Source: BOKV01 sp049289295 (GTDB lineage: Bacteria; Pseudomonadota; Alphaproteobacteria; Rhizobiales; Rhizobiaceae). From it: 64,000 bases of DNA. This document shows positions 51,504 through 58,735 of this stretch, in pieces; the first letter of the stretch is position 1; each line of letters opens with the position of its first letter. The notes below the pieces were generated by a model. It saw only the letters and a list, made by a program, of their open reading frames with translations. It did no database searches and was not told the origin of the DNA. The translations under genes were made by a program, and so were the position numbers. The DNA lies in the NCBI GenBank assembly GCA_049289295.1, contig JBATLL010000075.1, positions 248,001 to 312,000 on the forward strand, given 5' to 3'.

Positions 51504-53090
51504 ATGCGTGACTTCGATTTGCCCGGACGCTCGCCAGTCATGGCAACCGGCGGCATGGCCGCAACTTCCCATCCGCTTGCCACCGCAACGGCCCTGACGA
51601 TCCTGCGTGAAGGCGGCAATGCCGTCGATGCCGCCATTGCTGCTTCAGCTACGCTTTGCGTTGTCGAGCCTCACATGACGGGCATTGGGGGAGACTGTTT
51701 TGCCATCGTGTGCGAGCCGGATGGAACACTTCACGGTCTGAACGGGTCGGGTCGTGCGCCGAAATCGGCTCACCTCGACTGGTACCTAGAACGTGGCATC
51801 GACACTATCAAGGAAAATTCGGTCCATTCGATCACCTGCCCAGGTGCAGTCAATGCCTGGGAAATGCTGCACCAGCGCTTTGGCGCCTGTGACTTCGCAC
51901 GACTGTTTGCCGATGCGGTGCGCCATGGGCGTGAAGGTTTTCCCGTTGCACCACGCGTGGCCAGGGACTGGAAGCTCCTGGAAGGCAAGCTTGCCACCGA
52001 TCCGGGTGCGAGCCTGCATTATCTCAATGGTGGGGTTTCGCCACAAAGCGGTGAGATATTCCGGGCGCCAGCGCTTGCAGATGTGATGGAGTGCATCGCG
52101 CTGGAAGGGGCGCAGGCTTTCTATAAAGGCGCGATTGCGGATGAAATCGCTTCAACAGTGCAAATGCTTGGCGGGTTCATGACCAGCGAGGATCTTGCGA
52201 ATGTTTCAGCAGATTGGGTAGAGCTGATCTCGACGCGGTATCGCGACCATGATGTTCATGAAATCCCGCCCAACGGACAGGGAATCACGGCGCTCATCCT
52301 GCTCAATCTGCTTGCCGAGACACGGGGAGCGCAGGAAGGTCCAACTTCGGCAGAGCGATATCACCGCGAAATCGAAATGGCCCGCCTTGCCTATGCGGTG
52401 CGTGATGCCCATGTCAGCGACCCTGCACACATGAAGGTGCAGGTCGAGCGCCTTCTGTCGCAGCAATACACACAAGCCCTGGCAGGGTCGTTTGACCCAC
52501 AGCAGCGCAACAGTTCGATAAGGCTTCCAAGGTTGCCAGCTTCCGATACGGTTTATCTGAGCGTGGTCGACAGGGATCTGAGGGCAGTGTCCTTCATCAA
52601 TTCCGTCTATGATGGATTCGGATCAGGCATCGTGACACCCAAATCGGGCATTGCACTGCAAAATCGGGGTGCCTGCTTCACGCTGGAAACAGGTCATCCC
52701 AATGCAATTGGCGGCGGCAAACGGCCGATGCATACAATCATTCCGGCGATGGTCACCCGCAATGGGCAGGTCAGTCACAGCATGGGCGTCATGGGTGGCG
52801 CCTATCAGCCGATGGGTCATGCACATGTCCTGTCAAACATGCTCGACCACGGCATGGATCCGCAGGAGGCCCTCGACAATCCGCGCATTTTCTGGGGCGA
52901 TGAAGGCGATGCATTGAAGGCCGAGGCCGGCATCCCGGACAATGTCATGGATGCCTTGAGCGCGCGCGGACACGCGGTCAGTCGTGGCGGCCTGTTTGGT
53001 GGCGGTCAGATCATCCACGTCGACCATGAACGTGGGGTTCTGACTGGCGGTTCCGACCCCCGCAAGGACGGGCATGCGGCTGGTTTTTGA
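51504..53090 (+). CDS. Gamma-glutamyltransferase family (Ntn) hydrolase
   Basis: A 528-residue GGT-superfamily protein, self-cleaving with a Thr nucleophile. The large-subunit start GMAATSHPLATATALTILREGGNAVDAAIAA, HMTGIGGDCF and the C-terminal GGAYQPMGHAHVLSNMLDHG are characteristic. The processing site reads DTVYLSVVD (Thr near residue 350) where classic GGT has TTHFSVVD. This places it with acylase or oxamate-amidohydrolase-like members, not true glutathione-degrading GGT. No signal peptide is seen, so a cytoplasmic role is likely. The ATG at 51504 has GGAG seven bases upstream. Confidence 0.88.
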   Translation: MRDFDLPGRSPVMATGGMAATSHPLATATALTILREGGNAVDAAIAASATLCVVEPHMTGIGGDCFAIVCEPDGTLHGLNGSGRAPKSAHLDWYLERGIDTIKENSVHSITCPGAVNAWEMLHQRFGACDFARLFADAVRHGREGFPVAPRVARDWKLLEGKLATDPGASLHYLNGGVSPQSGEIFRAPALADVMECIALEGAQAFYKGAIADEIASTVQMLGGFMTSEDLANVSADWVELISTRYRDHDVHEIPPNGQGITALILLNLLAETRGAQEGPTSAERYHREIEMARLAYAVRDAHVSDPAHMKVQVERLLSQQYTQALAGSFDPQQRNSSIRLPRLPASDTVYLSVVDRDLRAVSFINSVYDGFGSGIVTPKSGIALQNRGACFTLETGHPNAIGGGKRPMHTIIPAMVTRNGQVSHSMGVMGGAYQPMGHAHVLSNMLDHGMDPQEALDNPRIFWGDEGDALKAEAGIPDNVMDALSARGHAVSRGGLFGGGQIIHVDHERGVLTGGSDPRKDGHAAGF

Positions 53091-53161
53091 CGGTTGGTTT
53101 CCCGCTTCTTAACTTTCCTTGGGCAGTTTGGTGTTCAATTGACCCACCGCTGCGAGGAATC

Positions 53162-54919
53162 ATGGAAACGAACAAGAACGACAGCCTGCCCGGGGCATCT
53201 CTCGGGAGCGCGGACGATTCGATGCGTTTGCTGATGCTGGCGGGAATGGCAAGCTATGCCTGGGACGTGCGAAGTGACCGGATCGAGTGGAGTTCGAATG
53301 CCAACCAGCTGTTTGGCTTGACGAATTCTGACGAGGCGAACAAGGGGCGCAACTTCGAGAAGCTGATCGCGGCAGAAGGCAGCCAGAGCCGCTATGGCCT
53401 GATCTTTTCCCAGGCGACCGCCGGATGCGGCAAGGAACAGTCCTATCAGTGTGTCTATGCGCTTGCTGCCAACAATGTCGAGAGTGGCGAGGCGGTATGG
53501 GTTGAAGACACCGGCATGTGGCATCCCGGCGAGGATGGGCGTCCGGTTCGCGCGGAGGGCGTGGTTCGCATCATCACGGATCGGCGCAAGCGGGAGGAGA
53601 ACCTGCGGCGCAAATCGGATTTCGATGATCTTACAGGCCTGCCCAACAGGCGTTATCTGGAAGTGCGCACCGATGAGGTAATCAAGGAGTGCCGGGATGA
53701 TCATTCCTCGTCAGCACTTCTCGTCATCAGCATTGCGCGAATGGATCTCATCAATGAGATCTACGGCTTCCAGATCGGTGATGAAGTGTTGCGTTCGGCT
53801 GGCAAGATCATTTCCTCGCTGATGCGCGGCAGCGATACGACAGCACGAATGTCAGGAGCGAAATTCGGCGTGATCCTGCGCAATTGCAGCGGGAAGGAAG
53901 TCTATATTGCTGCCAGGCGCTTCCTTGATGGATTGCGCAAGGAAGTCATTCGCACCAGCGCCGGGCCTGTTTCACTCAACGCAGCCGTTGGTGCGTGCTA
54001 CATGCCGCGCCACGCATCGACTGCCACCGCCGCCATCGCTGCTGCAAGCCAGGCCTGCACGCAGTCCGTGTTCGACAAGGGTTATCGCATCGGCGTTTTC
54101 GACCGGGACCCAGGTGCGGTGACCAGCAAGCGGGAAGAGGCTGAAACAGCGATCAGGATCATCGATACCTGTGAAACCGGTGCCATGCATCTGGCTTACC
54201 AGCCGGTGGTCGATTCGACGAGTGGCAAGGTGGCGTTTCATGAATGCCTGATCCGCATCACGGATGAATCAGGCAAGAACGGAACTGCGGGTTCGTTCGT
54301 GCCGGTTGCGGAGAAACTGGGGTTTATCGGACTGGTGGACCACAAGACACTGGAACTGGCACTCGACGTGCTGCGCACCCATCCGACAGCGAGACTTTCC
54401 ATCAATGTCTCCTACGAAACGGCGGAAGACCCGATGTGGCTTTCCAAGCTTGCTGACGGTCTGAACCGGATCGAAGGCGGGGCGGCGAGGATGATTGTGG
54501 AGATCACGGAATCGCACGCAGCCAAGGATATAGATGAAGCGCGCAAGTTCGTGGAAATGGTCAAGAGCCTGGGATGCAAGGTCGCGATCGATGATTTCGG
54601 TGCCGGCTTCACTTCGTTTGCCAATCTCAAGGCTTTGTCGGTCGACATCATCAAGATCGACGGTTCGTTCGCGACGGACCTTCTGGAAAACAGGCAGAAC
54701 CAGGTGTTCATCCAGAGCCTCATCATGCTTGCCAAGGCATTTGACGTCAAAACCGTTGTCGAGTGGGTCGAGGATACCGAGACAGCCACAATGCTTGCCG
54801 GTTGGGGTGTCGACTATCTTCAAGGAAATGTCTTCGGCTTTGCCAGCATCGCCAACCAGTGGATGGACGCGCCCCTGCAGGAGCATGAGATCGCAGCCGC
54901 CGCCCGGCTGGCAGGATAG
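53162..54919 (+). CDS. PAS-GGDEF-EAL protein, EAL likely active, GGDEF degenerate
   Basis: A 585-residue signalling protein. A PAS-like domain (residues ~20-140; YAWDVRSDRIEWSSNANQLFGL) is followed by a GGDEF domain whose signature is SGAKF (near 230) instead of GGDEF. An EAL domain starts near 335. In the EAL domain ECL replaces EAL but keeps the Glu, and INVS, EITE, IDDFGAGF, IKIDG and the late QGNVFG are intact. It probably hydrolyses c-di-GMP or senses it, without synthesising it. GAGGAAT precedes the ATG. A start at 53087 would overlap the GGT-like gene. Confidence 0.93.
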   Translation: METNKNDSLPGASLGSADDSMRLLMLAGMASYAWDVRSDRIEWSSNANQLFGLTNSDEANKGRNFEKLIAAEGSQSRYGLIFSQATAGCGKEQSYQCVYALAANNVESGEAVWVEDTGMWHPGEDGRPVRAEGVVRIITDRRKREENLRRKSDFDDLTGLPNRRYLEVRTDEVIKECRDDHSSSALLVISIARMDLINEIYGFQIGDEVLRSAGKIISSLMRGSDTTARMSGAKFGVILRNCSGKEVYIAARRFLDGLRKEVIRTSAGPVSLNAAVGACYMPRHASTATAAIAAASQACTQSVFDKGYRIGVFDRDPGAVTSKREEAETAIRIIDTCETGAMHLAYQPVVDSTSGKVAFHECLIRITDESGKNGTAGSFVPVAEKLGFIGLVDHKTLELALDVLRTHPTARLSINVSYETAEDPMWLSKLADGLNRIEGGAARMIVEITESHAAKDIDEARKFVEMVKSLGCKVAIDDFGAGFTSFANLKALSVDIIKIDGSFATDLLENRQNQVFIQSLIMLAKAFDVKTVVEWVEDTETATMLAGWGVDYLQGNVFGFASIANQWMDAPLQEHEIAAAARLAG

Positions 54920-54931
54920 CCGGACGGTTTC

Positions 54932-55585
54932 CTAGCGCGCGATTGCAGCCGAAATCAGCGACATGGCATCCTGTCCGGACCAGTCGGCTGGTCCGTTCAT
55001 CCAGCCCAGAACACATCCCTGCGGGTCCAGCAGCAGTGTTGATGGCATCCCGAAAGCCAGGCCACGCTTCTTCAGCGTGTTGAACACGGTGAGTGATCCG
55101 TCATGATAGAATGGCAGGTGCTCAAGGCCCGTTTCGGCATAGAACGCCTTGGGCTTGGCATCATCGCGAAGATCGATGCTGACCGGTACGACCTGGAAAT
55201 CGGGACCACCGAGGCTCGCTTGCAGCCTGTCCAGCGCAGGCATTTCTTCCCGGCAAGGCGCGCACCAAGTTGCCCAGAGATTCAGGAGAACGCTCTTGCC
55301 GGCTTGGTCCCTGATTGATCCTGGTCTGGCATTTTCATCGGCAAAAACGAGTTCGCCAATCGGTTCGGGTTCACTGGCAAGCTGGAAGGCTGCGACATCA
55401 CCGGTGTTCAGGCCCTCGAGCCGCTTCACCGTCTCCGCCGCACCGGGGCATGAATCGGTCAGTGCAACATTGCCATCGTGACCGGAATTCCCGTATACCG
55501 CCATCATGCCGGCAGCAGCCAAGGCCAAGAGGCCTGCTGCAAGCAGGAAGAACCGAGCGCCGGACGATTTCATCTTCTGATTCAT
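54932..55585 (-). CDS. tlpA: TlpA-family thiol:disulfide oxidoreductase
   Basis: A 217-residue membrane-anchored periplasmic thioredoxin-like protein. The N-terminal span (FFLLAAGLLALAAAGMMAVYG) is followed by a thioredoxin fold with the redox motif WCAPC in LWATWCAPCREEMPALDRL, near residue 110, and a cis-Pro region GMPSTLLLD. TlpA reduces disulfides needed for cytochrome oxidase (CuA) and cytochrome c assembly. It is divergent from argH with only 21 bp between the starts, the arrangement usual in Rhizobiales. GGGAG precedes the ATG. Confidence 0.93.
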   Translation of the reverse strand: MNQKMKSSGARFFLLAAGLLALAAAGMMAVYGNSGHDGNVALTDSCPGAAETVKRLEGLNTGDVAAFQLASEPEPIGELVFADENARPGSIRDQAGKSVLLNLWATWCAPCREEMPALDRLQASLGGPDFQVVPVSIDLRDDAKPKAFYAETGLEHLPFYHDGSLTVFNTLKKRGLAFGMPSTLLLDPQGCVLGWMNGPADWSGQDAMSLISAAIAR

Positions 55586-55606
55586 TCTATTCTCCCGGGG
55601 ACGGAC

Positions 55607-57013
55607 ATGACCAAGGCCGAAAGCGGTAACAAGATGTGGGGCGGACGCTTTTCCAGCGGTCCCGACGCCATCATGGAAGCGATCAATGCCTCGATTGGCT
55701 TTGATCGCAAACTCTATGCCCAGGACATTGCCGGATCACGCGCCCATGTTGCAATGCTTGCAAAGCAGGGCATTGTTTCCCAAAGCGATGCCGAAGCGAT
55801 CGATCAAGGTCTAGTCACGATTCTGTCAGAAATCGAGGCCGGCACGTTCAACTTTTCGACGCAGCTTGAGGACATTCACATGAATGTCGAATCCCGGCTG
55901 AGCGAAATCGTGGGCGCGCCCGCTGGCAGGCTTCATACCGCACGCTCGCGCAACGACCAGGTCGCGGTCGATTTCAGGCTGTGGGTCAAGGAAACGGCAG
56001 GCCGGTTGCGCACCGAGCTCAAGGCGCTGATGCAAGCGTTTGTGGACAAGGCGATCGAGAATGCCGATGCGGTCATGCCGGGGTTCACCCATCTGCAAAC
56101 TGCCCAGCCGGTGACATTCGGCCATCATTGCATGGCCTATGTGGAGATGTTTTCGCGCGACCGCAGTAGGCTCGCCGATGCAATCGAGCGCATGAACGAA
56201 TGCCCGCTTGGAGCAGCAGCGCTCGCTGGCACCGGCTTCGATATCGACCGCCATGCCACCGCAAGCGCGCTTGGCTTTCGCGGACCAACGCGCAATTCGC
56301 TTGATTCCGTCTCCGACAGGGATTTCGCCCTCGAATTCCTTTCGGCGGCTTCGATTGCCGCGATGCATCTTTCGCGTCTGGCGGAGGAAATCGTGATCTG
56401 GTCGACGCCGCAGTTCGGATTCGTGAGGCTTTCCGACAAGTTTTCGACCGGCTCTTCCATCATGCCGCAGAAGCGCAATCCGGATGCAGCTGAACTGGTA
56501 AGGGCCAAGACCGGCAGGATCAATGGAGCGTTGATCAGCCTGCTGACAGTCATGAAAGGGCTGCCGCTTACCTATTCAAAGGACATGCAGGAGGACAAGG
56601 AAGCCGTGTTTGACGCTGCCGAAAGCCTCGAACTGTGTATTCTGGCGATGACGGGCATGATCAGTGACCTCGAGGTTCGCAGGCAGGCAATGGCCAAGGC
56701 GGCCGGGTCGGGTTTTTCGATTGCAACGGACTTGGCCGACTGGCTGGTCCGCGAGGCCGGGATGCCATTTCGCGAGGCGCACCATGTTACCGGGCGGGCA
56801 GTGGCTCTTGCCGAATCAAAGGCATGCGGTCTCGAAGACCTCAAGCTGGAAGAACTGCAGGCGATTCACCCCGGCATAACGCAGGACCTGTTCAGCGTTC
56901 TTTCCGTCGAAAAGTCGGTATCGAGCCGCAGGAGCTATGGTGGGACTGCGCCTGAGAATGTGGTAATGCAGGCAAGCTACTGGCGGGAGCGTCTGGCCGG
57001 AGAAAAGGACTGA
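55607..57013 (+). CDS. argH: Argininosuccinate lyase
   Basis: Last step of arginine synthesis, splitting argininosuccinate to arginine and fumarate. The 468-residue aspartase/fumarase superfamily protein has NKMWGGRFSSGPD at the front, RLHTARSRNDQVAVDFRLW, TAQPVTFGHH and the catalytic loop GSSIMPQKRNPD (Ser near 283). The ATG at 55607 fits the family. An open frame from 55478 would run through tlpA and is rejected. The argH promoter must lie inside tlpA's 5' coding region. Confidence 0.97.
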   Translation: MTKAESGNKMWGGRFSSGPDAIMEAINASIGFDRKLYAQDIAGSRAHVAMLAKQGIVSQSDAEAIDQGLVTILSEIEAGTFNFSTQLEDIHMNVESRLSEIVGAPAGRLHTARSRNDQVAVDFRLWVKETAGRLRTELKALMQAFVDKAIENADAVMPGFTHLQTAQPVTFGHHCMAYVEMFSRDRSRLADAIERMNECPLGAAALAGTGFDIDRHATASALGFRGPTRNSLDSVSDRDFALEFLSAASIAAMHLSRLAEEIVIWSTPQFGFVRLSDKFSTGSSIMPQKRNPDAAELVRAKTGRINGALISLLTVMKGLPLTYSKDMQEDKEAVFDAAESLELCILAMTGMISDLEVRRQAMAKAAGSGFSIATDLADWLVREAGMPFREAHHVTGRAVALAESKACGLEDLKLEELQAIHPGITQDLFSVLSVEKSVSSRRSYGGTAPENVVMQASYWRERLAGEKD

Positions 57014-57130
57014 CTTCAGCCTGTTTGACTTTCTCATTCGGCTGGAAAATAAAGACAGGCCCTTGTTTCGGGTTGGGGTCAACGGTGATAGTTTCATGTA
57101 TGGCCACACACTAATGTGCAGGAGTTGGCG

Positions 57131-57331
57131 ATGAGCGCCCAGATCAGCAGCTTTGGCAGGACAATTGTCCTGATGTTGGCCGTGGCCATTGCCTTGGCGG
57201 GCTGCGGGCGTCGTGGCGCGCTTGAACCACCGCCTTCGGCACGCGTGCTGGAAACCGATGAGACGGGCGCTGTAACAGCACCGCCGCCCGCGAGCGAGCG
57301 GCGCATCTTTCTCGATCCGCTCCTTGATTGA
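57131..57331 (+). CDS. lptM: LptM (YifL)-like small lipoprotein
   Basis: A 66-residue lipoprotein with a lipobox AGC at the end of a hydrophobic signal (TIVLMLAVAIALAGCGRRG). A short Pro-rich tail follows (LEPPPSAR...TAPPPASERR). It lies directly upstream of lysA, as YifL/LptM does in many proteobacteria. LptM assists oxidation and assembly of the LptD/LptE outer membrane complex. Short length makes the identity depend on lipobox and context. GGAGTTGG precedes the ATG. Confidence 0.85.
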   Translation: MSAQISSFGRTIVLMLAVAIALAGCGRRGALEPPPSARVLETDETGAVTAPPPASERRIFLDPLLD

Positions 57332-57358
57332 TCCCATACCAGACCGGAATCCGCGCCC

Positions 57359-58627
57359 ATGAACCATTTCGAGTATCGTGACGGCGTGCTGTGCGCGGAG
57401 GATGTTCCCGTTCCACTGATCGCAGAGGCGGTCGGCACTCCGTTCTATTGCTATTCCACGGCTACGCTGGAGCGCCATTACCGGGTCTTTTCCGGTGCTT
57501 TTGACGATATCCCCTCCCTCGTCTGCTACGCAATGAAGGCCAATTCCAATCAGGCGGTGCTGGCCACCCTGGCACGTCTGGGCTGTGGCGCGGATGTCGT
57601 TTCCGGTGGAGAGTTGACGCGGGCGCTGCGGGCAGGAATTCCACCCGAAAAGATCATGTTTTCCGGGGTCGGCAAGACTTCGGATGAGCTCGACATGGCT
57701 CTTGAGGTCGGCATTCTGTGTTTCAACGTCGAATCCATTCCCGAATTGAACCTGCTTTCGGCGCGCGCTGTGGCAAAGGGCAGGACTGCGCATGTTTCCT
57801 TCAGGATAAACCCCGATGTGGATGCGGGAACGCATGCCAAGATTTCAACAGGCAAGAAGGAAGACAAGTTCGGCATACCCTGGATGGAAGCAGCGGCTGT
57901 CTATGATCTGGCCGCAACGCTGCCCGGTATCAAGGTTACCGGCATCGACATGCATATTGGCAGCCAGATTACCGATCTGGGACCATTCGACCGGGCCTTT
58001 TCAAGGCTGGAGGAACTTATTCGTGCCCTGCGCGGGCATGGTCACAAGATCGAACATGTCGATCTGGGCGGCGGGCTGGGTATTCCCTATCGGCGCGACA
58101 ATATCCCACCACCTGATCCCGGTGCATATGCCGATGTCGTGAAGAAGCATGTGCGCGCACTTGGATGCAGGATCATCTTCGAGCCGGGCAGGCTGATCGC
58201 GGGCAACGCGGGAATCTTGGTCGGCACCGTAATCCACGTCAAGGAGACGGAACACAAGCGCTTCGTCATTGGCGACACGGCGATGAATGACCTCATTCGC
58301 CCCACGCTTTACGATGCCTGGCATGAAATTCAGGCGGTACGGGAACCGGTAGCCGGCGAACCGGGGGTCATGGCCGATCTCGTCGGGCCGGTATGCGAAA
58401 CCGGTGACTTCATTGCCAGGGACAGGCATATGCCGGTGATGGAAGCCGGTGATCTCTATGCGCTCGGTTCGGCGGGCGCCTATGGGGCTGTTCAGGCCGG
58501 AACCTACAATACCAGGCCGCTTGTGCCTGAAGTGCTTGTATCCGGCAACCGCTTCCACGTGGTCAGGCCTCGCCAGACAGTTGAGCAGCTTATTGCCATG
58601 GACAGTATGGCACCCTGGCTGGAATGA
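57359..58627 (+). CDS. lysA: Diaminopimelate decarboxylase
   Basis: PLP enzyme making lysine from meso-DAP. The 422-residue alanine-racemase-fold protein has the PLP lysine in YAMKANSNQAVL (near 59), VSGGELTRAL, HIGSQITDL, a glycine-rich EHVDLGGGLG-type loop and EPGRLIAGNAG. The C-terminal GPVCETGDFIA carries the active-site Cys. It is 27 bp after lptM and closes the lysine pathway, with meso-DAP also used for peptidoglycan. Confidence 0.97.
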   Translation: MNHFEYRDGVLCAEDVPVPLIAEAVGTPFYCYSTATLERHYRVFSGAFDDIPSLVCYAMKANSNQAVLATLARLGCGADVVSGGELTRALRAGIPPEKIMFSGVGKTSDELDMALEVGILCFNVESIPELNLLSARAVAKGRTAHVSFRINPDVDAGTHAKISTGKKEDKFGIPWMEAAAVYDLAATLPGIKVTGIDMHIGSQITDLGPFDRAFSRLEELIRALRGHGHKIEHVDLGGGLGIPYRRDNIPPPDPGAYADVVKKHVRALGCRIIFEPGRLIAGNAGILVGTVIHVKETEHKRFVIGDTAMNDLIRPTLYDAWHEIQAVREPVAGEPGVMADLVGPVCETGDFIARDRHMPVMEAGDLYALGSAGAYGAVQAGTYNTRPLVPEVLVSGNRFHVVRPRQTVEQLIAMDSMAPWLE

Positions 58628-58735
58628 ACCTGTTCAGCATCTTTCTCACAATTTCATGATCGCGGCGGCCTTCCCTCGAAATTGCCTTGTTGTATGCTAG
58701 ATTGAAGCGGTGATCGAAACATCGAAAGAAGCTGG

